From Arthrobacter globiformis (GTDB lineage: Bacteria > Actinomycetota > Actinomycetes > Actinomycetales > Micrococcaceae), in NCBI RefSeq assembly GCF_003261175.1, contig NZ_QLNP01000102.1:1-64000 (forward strand): a stretch of 64,000 nt of DNA. Reading direction: 5' to 3'. The position numbers and the translations under genes were made by a program. The stretch's first letter is position 1. Each line of letters begins with the position of its first letter. Shown here piece by piece: positions 53,296 through 62,689 of the stretch. Below the pieces are notes generated by a model. That model did no database searches and was not told the DNA's origin. It worked only from the letters and a program-made list of their open reading frames with translations.

Positions 53296-53575
53296 GACTA
53301 CACTGTGGAGCGCTTCGGGGATTCCGCGGCCCTGGCCGATGAGTTGCTGCGGGCAGTGACGGACGGGCCCAAGCGGGCCACCTCCGAACTCGCGGATGTA
53401 TTCTTCGCGGCCGGGGACAGCCTGCCCCGCATTGCTAGCAAACTGGCAGGCGGAGCACCGTAAGTACTGGACCCCGCGCCGCGCCCGCCGGGGCCTGGAA
53501 TGGACGGCATCCGACGAGATTGTTTTCGAGCGGTTCCGGGTGGTCTGGCCGGCTGAACTGGCGGACCCCGACTAG
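53296..53575 (+). pseudogene. Broken ASCH-domain gene
   Basis: Frame one (53296-53463) encodes YTVERFGDSAALADELLRAV and TSELADVFFAAGDSLPRI, then ends at TAA. A one-base shift at about 53453 opens EHRKYWTPRRARRGLEW and FERFRVVWPAEL to the TAG at 53573. These are the two ends of a small ASCH-domain protein (RNA-binding or base-modifying fold); the middle of roughly 60 residues is missing. No start codon or ribosome binding site is evident. Inferred internal deletion with frameshift. Confidence 0.62.
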
Positions 53576-53899
53576 GGGCCGCTGGCCGGCGAGTGCCCAA
53601 GTAGCGGCTGCCGCGTAAATTCGAGTACCTGCTACCGGTGCCGTTCCGCGTGCCAGCCCATAGGGTTGGAGTATTGGGTGGTGGAAAGTGTGCCGGTACA
53701 ACCAAAATCGCCGGCACACTCTGGGCTGGGACGGCCGCCACGGTTGTTGTCGGACCGGCCGGTCCTCCCGGCTGATTCGGCACGTCAGTGATCGCCGCAC
53801 ATTTAGCCAAGGGCCCGGAAAGCCCCGGCTGAGGGCCGGCAATCACGGTTGCGTACCCGATCCGGCCTAAAGTTGCCGCCTCACCTGCGAGGGCCCACC
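53576..53899. other. Intergenic stretch without a supported gene
   Basis: No convincing coding frame. It holds a perfect 10-bp stem (AGTGTGCCGG at 53687-53696 with CCGGCACACT at 53711-53720, 14-base loop) and a palindrome GGACCGGCCGGTCC around 53752-53765. It may contain the promoter of the small gene at 53900. Confidence 0.5.
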
Positions 53900-54151
53900 A
53901 TGAAGATTCCGAGGTCTGAACTTCCCGTCATCACGGCGGCTGCGAACACGGCACCTGTGAAGGCGGTCCCCGACCAACCATCCGGGCCGGCCGCGGCGGC
54001 CGGTCCCCGCAGCACTGCGACAATTCCGGCCCCGCCTGTGCAAGGGTCGGCTGCCGCCGCCTCCATCGGTGCCGGCGGGCGGGACCAAGGCGACGAGGTC
54101 GCCGCCGTTCCGGCGCGTGCGAATATCGGCAACTGGCCCGATCCCATGTGA
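53900..54151 (+). CDS. Small Ala/Pro-rich hypothetical protein
   Basis: An 83-residue protein rich in Ala, Pro and Gly (KIPRSELPVITAAANTAPV), probably disordered, with no signal peptide or membrane helix. Coding status is supported by GAGGG six bases before ATG and by a conserved terminator hairpin (copy I) 29 bases after the stop. I do not recognise it. Confidence 0.45.
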   Translation: MKIPRSELPVITAAANTAPVKAVPDQPSGPAAAAGPRSTATIPAPPVQGSAAAASIGAGGRDQGDEVAAVPARANIGNWPDPM

Positions 54152-54179
54152 GCCGGGTCGGGGCATGCACTGCACGCGC

Positions 54180-54205
54180 ACGACGGCGGGGGGTCCCGCC
54201 GTCGT
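54180..54205. terminator. Conserved-stem hairpin terminator (copy I)
   Basis: An 11-bp perfect stem ACGACGGCGGG (54180-54190) with CCCGCCGTCGT (54195-54205), loop GGGT, then TGTTCT. It shows the minimal conserved core without longer pairing. It lies between the small gene at 53900 and the DUF1992 gene. Confidence 0.78.
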
Positions 54206-54340
54206 TGTTCTGGCCGGTGCCAGCCCGTAGTGCTGCCGGTCCGGAAGCGGCATCCCTGGACGCATCGCTCCGTTGAAGAGTCCGGCACGGGCCGGAATAC
54301 TGGAAACGGGACAACGTCCGGCGGCAGAGGCGGTGAAAAG

Positions 54341-54943
54341 GTGACGAGTTCAGCAGCAGGCGGCGGCTTCAGGCGGAAGGTGGAGCGCGCTGCCGAACTC
54401 CGCGCCCTCCGGTCCTCCGGCGGGACAGCCGAGGAGGACGCGGAACTGTCCGCCGCAGAGGCGGAACTGCGCGACAAGCGCCGGAAGGTCGGTAATGCCG
54501 CCCGGGCCGATTACCTGATTCGGGACGCGATGGCGCAGGGAAAGTTCGACAACCTGAAATACTCCGGCAAACCGATTCCGGGGCTGGGGGAGGGCTACGA
54601 CCCCGACTGGTGGGTCAAGGGCCTCATTGAGCGCGAGCACCTTAGCGGCCTGGGACCCGCTGCGATCCTGCTGCGCACCGAGGACGCGGAGCTCGATGCC
54701 AGGCTGGACGCCCAGTTCACGGAAAAGCAGGTGCGTGACATGGTGGAGGACTTCAACGCCCGCGTCATCAACGCCCGCCGGCAGCTGCAGGGAGGGCCGC
54801 CCGTTGTCACCAAGACACGCGACGCCGACGCCGAAGTGCAGCGGTGGCGCGAGCGCCGGGCGGTGGCGGCCGCGGCAGAACCGGAGCCTGCCACGGAACC
54901 CAAATCCCCGTGGTGGCGGCGCCTGCGCAACCGCTCCTCCTAA
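54341..54943 (+). CDS. DUF1992 (DnaJ-C28-like) domain protein
   Basis: About 200 residues. The DUF1992 domain runs from about residue 60 (YLIRDAMAQGKFDNLKYSGK, GYDPDWWVKGLIERE, FNARVINARRQLQGGPP). N- and C-terminal parts are charged and probably helical or disordered. The eukaryotic DNAJC28 shares this domain without a J domain here; function unknown. A GTG at 54341 gives the most compact protein; the frame extends to an ATG at 54230 that overlaps hairpin-proximal sequence, so the start is uncertain. Confidence 0.8.
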   Translation: MTSSAAGGGFRRKVERAAELRALRSSGGTAEEDAELSAAEAELRDKRRKVGNAARADYLIRDAMAQGKFDNLKYSGKPIPGLGEGYDPDWWVKGLIEREHLSGLGPAAILLRTEDAELDARLDAQFTEKQVRDMVEDFNARVINARRQLQGGPPVVTKTRDADAEVQRWRERRAVAAAAEPEPATEPKSPWWRRLRNRSS

Positions 54944-54971
54944 AAGCCATATCGGGTGGCACGATAAGGGA

Positions 54972-55814
54972 ATGGTGGCTGTATTGCTGGGCTGGAACCC
55001 GGGTGTAGGCGATACCTGGCCGGGCTATTCGCGGGTGGTGGATGAGCTGGGCGCATCCGGCGTGCACCGCCGGGTGTGGCCCGTTGTAATCGGTGCCGAG
55101 CCGGCTCCGGGAGCGGACGCGTGGCTCTTTTTGCATGGAAAGACAGGCAGCGGGCTCATTGGCCACGGCGTTGTCGCCTCCGCACCGTATCCTGCTGGGG
55201 CCGCAACCAGCGTTGACGTGGACTTCGACGTGCTGCTGCCGCTCGGAGACCAGATTCCGGTGGACACCCTGGCCGACCGTGCGCCGCTGACGGATTGGTC
55301 CGCTGCCGCGACGGACGCGTGCCAACCGGTTCCGGAGGAGCAGGCACGCGCCATTCGGGAGCTCTGGGCAGAGTGCCGGCCGGCCGACGAGATCGATCCG
55401 GTTCTCCCCGTGCCCGGCACGCTGCCGCAGGACGCCCTGGCCCGGGTATGCGTGAACCGGTACGAACGTAACCCGCACGCGCGGCGCATCTGCCTGGCGC
55501 ACTACGGAACCTCATGTGCCGTTTGCGGGTTTTCCTTCGAGGCCGCGTACGGCCCGGAGGGCGAGGGCTTCATCCATGTCCATCACCTGGTGCCGGCGGT
55601 GCAGCTGGGGCCGGGCTACGAGCTGGATCCTGTGGGGGACCTGGTTCCGCTGTGCCCCAACTGCCATGCCATGGCGCACCGGCGCCGGATCCCCTACACC
55701 GTAGCGGAACTCCGGGCCATGCGGTCCCGCGCGGGGTACATCAGCGGATCGGTCGTGTCCCAGCAGGAGCAGGACGCCCAGGCCGATGCGCGCCGGATTC
55801 TGGGCAGCACCTGA
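54972..55814 (+). CDS. HNH endonuclease domain protein
   Basis: A 280-residue protein. The C-terminal HNH domain has the zinc cysteines Cys182/Cys185 (CAVC) and Cys228/Cys231 (CPNC), the catalytic His204-His205 (HVHHL) and His232. The N-terminal 150 residues (VAVLLGWNPGVGDTWPGYSR) form an unidentified domain found with HNH nucleases and perhaps used for recognition of modified DNA. There is no methyltransferase or other restriction gene nearby, so it is an orphan nuclease. The frame is open far upstream over the DUF1992 gene, but that part is a shadow. Confidence 0.82.
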   Translation: MVAVLLGWNPGVGDTWPGYSRVVDELGASGVHRRVWPVVIGAEPAPGADAWLFLHGKTGSGLIGHGVVASAPYPAGAATSVDVDFDVLLPLGDQIPVDTLADRAPLTDWSAAATDACQPVPEEQARAIRELWAECRPADEIDPVLPVPGTLPQDALARVCVNRYERNPHARRICLAHYGTSCAVCGFSFEAAYGPEGEGFIHVHHLVPAVQLGPGYELDPVGDLVPLCPNCHAMAHRRRIPYTVAELRAMRSRAGYISGSVVSQQEQDAQADARRILGST

Positions 55815-55850
55815 ACCGCGCCCTGTCTGCGTTCTGCCTGCGGCATTTGC

Positions 55851-56174
55851 CTACGGGGACCAGAGCCAGTCCGGGTTGAAGTCGGGATGGTCACTGTACG
55901 GGACTGCCAGCGCATTGAGTGACAGGGTGGTCCACTCCAGGGCCTGCGGAATCCACTCGGTCTCGTCGCCGAAGGGATCGCTGACGAGCGTGGCCAGGGC
56001 GGTCTGCCTGGCCGCCTCGACGATGCCGATCAGGCGCCGCTTGGCTTCACACTCCAGCAGCAGGCGGCGTTCGTACCACTTGCCCGATTCGGACGTCGTG
56101 CGGTCACCGAGCAGCTTGCGCGCCACGGCCTCATCTTCGGCAATGCGCGCGGACAGGAACTCCACAATGTCCAC
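55851..56174 (-). CDS. DUF6221-like hypothetical protein
   Basis: A roughly 107-residue soluble protein with a helical pattern DIVEFLSARIAEDEAVARKL, LLLECEAKRRLIGIVEAA and ALAVPYSDHPDFNPDW at the end, matching the DUF6221 actinobacterial family as I remember it. The GTG at 56174 gives the usual start before DIVEFL; a GTG at 56207, seven bases after the NUDIX stop, is the alternative. It is probably in one unit with the NUDIX gene upstream. Confidence 0.7.
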   Translation of the reverse strand: MDIVEFLSARIAEDEAVARKLLGDRTTSESGKWYERRLLLECEAKRRLIGIVEAARQTALATLVSDPFGDETEWIPQALEWTTLSLNALAVPYSDHPDFNPDWLWSP

Positions 56175-56213
56175 TGTCTGAGCGTACGCCCGCCGTAATG
56201 CCGGCACACGGCG

Positions 56214-57169
56214 CTAGACAGCGGTGCGCAGGTCCGCAGCGGGGCTGAGGTCCAATGCCGTGCTGAGGTCTGCCGGGGACAGCGGCAGGTAGTAGGCGGA
56301 ACGGTAGCGGGTGCGGTCGCCGGTCACCACCCAGGCCGATCCCTTCCGGACGCGAAAGCGCTTGGTCAGGACCGTCCGGTCGTGATGGATGAGGTGGGTC
56401 AGGACATTTGCCATGACATCCTCATGCGTGCACAGGACCGTTCCTGTCCCTCGGGCCTGGGCCACGAGGTCCAGCGTTGCCGCCAGCCCGCCGCCGCTCA
56501 GGTGGTCTGAACGCTCCACTTCGAGGGATTCCTGCCGCGCTAGTTGCGCCACGGTTTCGACACAGCGGTCCGAAGGTGCGGCGAGAATGCGTTCGATTGC
56601 GAACATGGCTCCCAGCGAGGCCAGCGACCTGGCGGCCTGCTCGCCGGCCGGCGCCAGCGGCCGGCTGCCGGCTGCCGGATCCCACTGGTCCCGCTTCGTC
56701 ATTTCGGCCCCGCGGACCAGCAGCAGCATTTTTTCCCGCTTGGGCGCCGGACGGACGCCCAGCTCAAGCTGGAGCCGGCTGCCCAGGGCAATGATGGCCG
56801 GCCTGTCCCGCGGCTCGGTCACCGTGCGCAAGGCCTCCGGCAGCGAAAGCCACCGGACGGCGTCGACCTCCTCATTCGCGGTGAAGCGGCCTGACTCCGC
56901 CGCGGCAGCCCAGTAACGGATGGTCTTGATCCTCTGCTTGCTGTCCTCGTAGCGGATGCTGGGCAGTTCCGCGCCCAGGCGGCAGTGCAGCCCCGTTTCC
57001 TCCCGCACCTCACGTTCCGCGCATTCGCGGCCGGTTTCCCCGGGATCCGCCTTGCCTTTGGGGATGGACCAGTCGCCGTGGGCCGGCCGGTGGATCAGGA
57101 GCACCTCAAGGGCTCCCTTATTTCCGATCCGCCAGGGCAGTGCACCGTACGTGGGGGCCTTCGTCTTGC

Positions 57170-57173
<4 letters not shown>
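56214..57173 (-). CDS. NUDIX hydrolase with a degenerate histidine-phosphatase domain (MutT1-like)
   Basis: A 319-residue two-domain protein like mycobacterial MutT1. The N-terminal NUDIX domain has an intact box ([11 protein letters not shown] ... REVREETGL) at about residues 40-62 and should hydrolyse nucleoside di- or triphosphates, such as 8-oxo-GTP, or other diphosphates. The C-terminal half is a histidine phosphatase fold, but the catalytic RHG motif reads Arg154-Gly155-Ala156, so the phospho-accepting histidine is missing; the later CTHED motif remains. It overlaps the ABC transporter gene by four bases. Confidence 0.86.
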
Positions 57174-59011
<1,838 letters not shown>

Positions 59012-59119
59012 CTCTCCCCCTCAGAACCGGCGGCCGCGGGCACCGCCGAACGCTTGCGTTGGGCGATGCTCTGAGACCGGCCAGGGTTAATCCCTGGTCC
59101 GGCCCACTATTGCCTAGAG

Positions 59120-59161
59120 AGCTTTGGGAAAACCTGCCGGAGCTTGGGGAAAACCTGCTGG
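59120..59161. repeat. Two 21-bp direct repeats
   Basis: Units 59120-59140 and 59141-59161 match at 19 of 21 positions (AGCTTNGGGAAAACCTGCNGG) and a degenerate third follows. They lie in the 59012-59275 spacer between the divergent ABC transporter and the gene at 59276. A regulator binding site or a slipped duplication is possible. Confidence 0.6.
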
Positions 59162-59275
59162 CAGTTTGGAGCCCGACGGCGGTCGCACCGTTTGGGGGGC
59201 TTACATCCGGGCTTTCACGGACTACCGTTTGCAAGTAGAGGCAATTCAAGCCTGCCCGGCAGCAAAGGAGACCCG

Positions 59276-59635
59276 ATGGGTGACGTGTGGATCCGCACGA
59301 TCAGCCATAGCCTGGTGCGGGCCGACAAGGTAACGGAGATCGCCTCGTCCCGCGGTTCGGTTCATGAAGAGCGTGGGTACTCGATCAAAGCGGTGGCCGA
59401 GGGCAAGGCCTATATCCTCGTCGACAACAGCGACTTCGAGGGCACGGTGAACTCAAGGTTCGGTCATGCCAGCCGCATGCAGGCGGCACTGCTGCTCGCC
59501 ATTGACGCGGCAAGCACTGCCGCCGCGGCCATGGTGATCAGTTACGAAGAAAACGGGGAACGCTGGATCCTCACCCCGGCGTCGGACATTGCAGGCGTGT
59601 CCGTGCCGGCCGCGCCGATGGCGGCCAGCACCTAG
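59276..59635 (+). CDS. Hypothetical protein
   Basis: A 119-residue soluble protein, VWIRTISHSLVRADKVTEIA at the start and AVAEGKAYILVDNSDFEGTV in the middle. I do not recognise the family; similar small proteins occur in Arthrobacter. AAAGGAG lies six bases before the ATG. It is a single-gene unit, convergent with the antiporter. Confidence 0.75.
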   Translation: MGDVWIRTISHSLVRADKVTEIASSRGSVHEERGYSIKAVAEGKAYILVDNSDFEGTVNSRFGHASRMQAALLLAIDAASTAAAAMVISYEENGERWILTPASDIAGVSVPAAPMAAST

Positions 59636-59673
59636 ACGGATACCGCGGGGTCGAACTCCGCGCCGACGGCGGC

Positions 59674-61539
59674 CTAGCCGAGCAGGTCGTCCTCGTAGCA
59701 CCACCGCCAGTCCTCGCCCGGTTCGATGCTGCGCATGACCGGGTGTCCGCTTGCCTTGAAATGCCGGGAGGCGTGGGTGGCGGGCGAGGAGTCGCAGCAG
59801 GCCACATTCCCGCACTCCAGGCACATCCGCAGATGGACAGTGACAGTGCCTTCGCGGACACACGCGTCACAGCGTGCGTCGCGGGGAACCTCGGGATCGG
59901 GCGCGGCCTCCAGATGCGCGCAGTCACCTCCCGGCCTGGCGACCGCGCGGGAGCCGGACACATCGGCCTCCTCGATGACGGCGTCAAGCATCGACTCTTC
60001 GACGTCGAGCCTCTCCAGGACGTTGCTCAGCACATCGTGGGCGTAGTTTCCGCCGCTCCTGAGTTCGAGGACCTTCGCCCGCTCCGCCTCGAGCATGGCG
60101 AGCCGCAGCTGGGCATAGCGCTGGCTGGGAGTGGCGGCTTCCGCCGTCGGCCTGCCCAAGCGTTCCCACGCTGCCAGCCCGCGTTCCAGTGTCCGCCGTT
60201 TGAGCATGGCCACCACCTCCGGAGGGTCATCGTCGGTCCGCAATTCGTACAGCCGCTCGACACCGGCCGCCGTGGCCTGCTGAGTCAGCGAGGCCTGGGC
60301 CAGCGCGTCCTCGCCCGCGTCCGGTCCCTGTACGCGGAGCAGGCGGACCAATGCCGGCAGCGTGAGCCCCTGCAGCGCCAGGGTGCCGGCCACCACTACC
60401 ATCGCCGCAAGGATCAGCACGGTGCGGTGCTCCAGGTCCTTGGGCAGCGTGAGGGCTGCGGCGAGCGTCACCACGCCGCGCATGCCGGCCCACGAGATGA
60501 TGGCTGGGTACTGCCAGGGCGGCGCAGGGTCCTTCCGGGCCACGGCCGGAATAAGCCTGGGCAGGTAGGTTGCCGGAAACACCCAGACCGGCCGCAGCAG
60601 CAGCACGGCCAGCAGGATCACCGCGCAGCCCGCCCAGATCCTGGCAGCGCCCAGGGAGTCGTCCTGTACACCCTCGATGATGGTCCGCACCTGCAGGCCG
60701 ATGAGGAGGAACACCGAGTTTTCCAGCAGGAACTGCACCGTCTCCCAGTTGCTCCGCTGGCTCTGCCGGGCGGCCCCGTTGGGCATGGAAGGCGCCTTGG
60801 TTCCCATGATCAGGCCGGCGACCACCACGGCCAGGACACCCGACGCGTGGATGGCCTCCGCGGGCAGGTACGCCACAAAGGGCGCCATCAGCGACGTTGA
60901 GGTGTTGATGGCAACGCTGCGGATCCGCAGGCGCAACTGGGTGAGGACGTAGGCTGCAGCCAGGCCCACCACCAGCCCGCCGCCGGCGGCCAGCAGGAAG
61001 TCGGCGCCGATCTCCACCACGGACACGGATCCGGCGAGGGCGGCGACGGCCGCACGCAGGCACACCAGGGCGGTTGCGTCGTTGACCAGCGATTCGCCTT
61101 CCAGGATGCTGACAATCCTGCGCGGCATCCCGACCTTGCGGGCTATGGCCGTGGCGGCCACGGCATCCGGCGGCGCCACCACGGCGGCGAGTGCGATGGC
61201 CGCAGCCAGCGGTATCTCCGGGAACAGCCACCAGACCACCAGGCCGACGGCGACGGTCCCGAAGATGACGTAGCCCACCGAGAGCAGCCCGATGGCCCGC
61301 TTGTTGGAGCGGAAGTCGTACAGCGAGGTCCGGAGGGCGGCGGCGTAAAGGAGGGGCGGCAGCAGTCCCACGAGGACGAGCTCAGGGTTGAGGTCGACGC
61401 GGGGCACGAACGGGAGGAAGGAGCCGGCCATCCCGGCGAGCACCAGGAGCAGCGGGACCGACACGTCAAGCTTGCGGCCCAGCGCGCTGACCGCGCAGAC
61501 CACCGCGGCGAGCGCCAGCAACCCCAAGGCGACTTCCAT
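59674..61539 (-). CDS. CPA1-family Na+/H+ antiporter with C-terminal UBP-type zinc finger
   Basis: A 621-residue protein. The first 420 residues form a 12-13 helix sodium/proton exchanger (AAVVAPPDAVAATAIARKVG, GESLVNDATALVCL, SWAGMRGVVTLAAAL). A cytoplasmic helical region follows, then a UBP-type zinc finger in the last 80 residues, with Cys and His pairs (CDACVREGTVTVHLRMCLEC, THASRHFKASGHPVM). In eukaryotes the finger binds the free C-terminus of ubiquitin; in actinobacteria its partner is unknown. It should control pH or salt balance. Confidence 0.9.
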   Translation of the reverse strand: MEVALGLLALAAVVCAVSALGRKLDVSVPLLLVLAGMAGSFLPFVPRVDLNPELVLVGLLPPLLYAAALRTSLYDFRSNKRAIGLLSVGYVIFGTVAVGLVVWWLFPEIPLAAAIALAAVVAPPDAVAATAIARKVGMPRRIVSILEGESLVNDATALVCLRAAVAALAGSVSVVEIGADFLLAAGGGLVVGLAAAYVLTQLRLRIRSVAINTSTSLMAPFVAYLPAEAIHASGVLAVVVAGLIMGTKAPSMPNGAARQSQRSNWETVQFLLENSVFLLIGLQVRTIIEGVQDDSLGAARIWAGCAVILLAVLLLRPVWVFPATYLPRLIPAVARKDPAPPWQYPAIISWAGMRGVVTLAAALTLPKDLEHRTVLILAAMVVVAGTLALQGLTLPALVRLLRVQGPDAGEDALAQASLTQQATAAGVERLYELRTDDDPPEVVAMLKRRTLERGLAAWERLGRPTAEAATPSQRYAQLRLAMLEAERAKVLELRSGGNYAHDVLSNVLERLDVEESMLDAVIEEADVSGSRAVARPGGDCAHLEAAPDPEVPRDARCDACVREGTVTVHLRMCLECGNVACCDSSPATHASRHFKASGHPVMRSIEPGEDWRWCYEDDLLG

Positions 61540-61605
61540 GCGGCTATTCTCTCAACCAATTCTCATGACCGACGCAGGCTGCCCGACGGCGGGCGGGGAC
61601 TTCCG

Positions 61606-61767
61606 TCAGGATGTCTCGGCCCGCTTGGGCGCAGGTTCTGCGACATCGTCAGCACCTTCCGCCGGATCCTGCGAATGCATGCGGATGTCGGTGGGGTCTG
61701 CCGTTTCATCCCCTTCGGCAGGGGCCTCGCTGTGGATGCGCTGCCGCGACTCCGGGATCTCGCTCAT
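61606..61767 (-). CDS. Small acidic protein with a duplicated motif
   Basis: A 53-residue acidic protein. Two copies of a short block, RIHSEAPAEGDETADP and RMHSQDPAEGADDVAEP, make up most of it. AGAGGAG lies eight bases before the ATG and codon use is typical. No signal peptide or membrane segment. I do not recognise the family. Confidence 0.55.
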   Translation of the reverse strand: MSEIPESRQRIHSEAPAEGDETADPTDIRMHSQDPAEGADDVAEPAPKRAETS

Positions 61768-61887
61768 GACTGCCGCTCCTCTGCTGCGGTTGTGTGCTGT
61801 GGGCCATCGCTTACGTTCATCTAGCTACCGCGCCAGTCAGCCTGTCAAGGACTGGCGCCCCGCACTCTGGCCGGGGATGGTGTTCTG

Positions 61888-61979
61888 TGTTGAACTGTGG
61901 GGATCGCCCTGGTTGAACTGTGGGGACCGCCCCGGTTGAACTGTGGGGATCGCCCCGGTTGAACTGCTGGGGCTGCACC
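61888..61979. repeat. Tandem 23-bp repeats, four units
   Basis: Three units of GGTTGAACTGTGGGGAYCGCCCC (61888-61910, 61911-61933, 61934-61956) are almost identical; the fourth (from 61957) is degenerate. They lie in the otherwise gene-free 61768-62067 stretch, about 90 bases before the FMN reductase start. They may be binding sites for a regulator or a variable-number repeat. Confidence 0.8.
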
Positions 61980-62067
61980 CGAAATGCCCCCGCGGCTGCC
62001 AGCCGCAGCACTGCCCTTTGCACCGTCTACCCAGCCGGTCCGCCGGCTGTTGGGAAGGAACACCACT

Positions 62068-62679
62068 ATGGCAACGCACAAGATCGGCTATTTCGTAGGA
62101 AGCCTGGCCAGCGGTTCCATCAACCGGACACTCTCCCAGGCACTTATCAAGCTCGCCCCCGGGGACCTGGAATTCACCGAGATCCCCATCAAGGACCTCC
62201 CGCTTTACAGCTATGACTACGACGCCGATTTCCCGCCCGAAGGCCGTGCGCTCAAGGAGGCCATTGAAGGCTCCGACGGTATCCTCTTTGTCTCCCCGGA
62301 ATACAACCGCTCCATCCCCGGTGCGCTGAAGAACGCCATCGACTGGGGCTCCCGTCCCTGGGGCACCAACTCGTTCGCCCGCAAGCCCACCGGCATCATC
62401 GGCGCCTCGCCCGGGAGTATCGGCACAGCGGTGATGCAATCCTCCATGCGCGCCGTGCTGAGCTTCCTCGACGCCCCCCAGCTCAATGCCCCCGAGGCCT
62501 ACGTGAAGTTCAACCCGGACGTGTTCGGCAGCGACGGCGACGTCAAGGACGAATCCACCGCAGCCTTCCTGCGCCACTACATGGAGGAGTACTGCGCCTT
62601 CGTCCAGCGTGTCCTGGCGGCCAACGCACCGGGCCACATCGGCGATCCGGAACCCGACACCCAGAAGCTTTCCCGCTGA
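62068..62679 (+). CDS. NADPH-dependent FMN reductase family protein
   Basis: A 203-residue flavodoxin-like FMN reductase: KIGYFVGSLASGSINRTLS for the phosphate-binding loop, LFVSPEYNRSIPGALKNAID for the family signature, and GTAVMQSSMRAVLSFLDAPQ. It reduces quinones, azo compounds or FMN with NADPH. The ATG follows GGGAAGGAA. Tandem 23-bp repeats upstream could be its control sites. It is convergent with the carboxyltransferase gene. Confidence 0.9.
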   Translation: MATHKIGYFVGSLASGSINRTLSQALIKLAPGDLEFTEIPIKDLPLYSYDYDADFPPEGRALKEAIEGSDGILFVSPEYNRSIPGALKNAIDWGSRPWGTNSFARKPTGIIGASPGSIGTAVMQSSMRAVLSFLDAPQLNAPEAYVKFNPDVFGSDGDVKDESTAAFLRHYMEEYCAFVQRVLAANAPGHIGDPEPDTQKLSR

Positions 62680-62689
62680 GTCCCGAGTC

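Noticed and set aside
54627-54971. N-terminal extension of the HNH nuclease frame over the DUF1992 gene
   Set aside because: The extension is Arg/Ser/Pro-rich shadow sequence; the ATG at 54972 starts a normal hydrophobic core and leaves the DUF1992 gene intact.
61888-61979. CRISPR array
   Set aside because: The 23-bp units are directly adjacent with no spacers, so this is a tandem repeat and not CRISPR.
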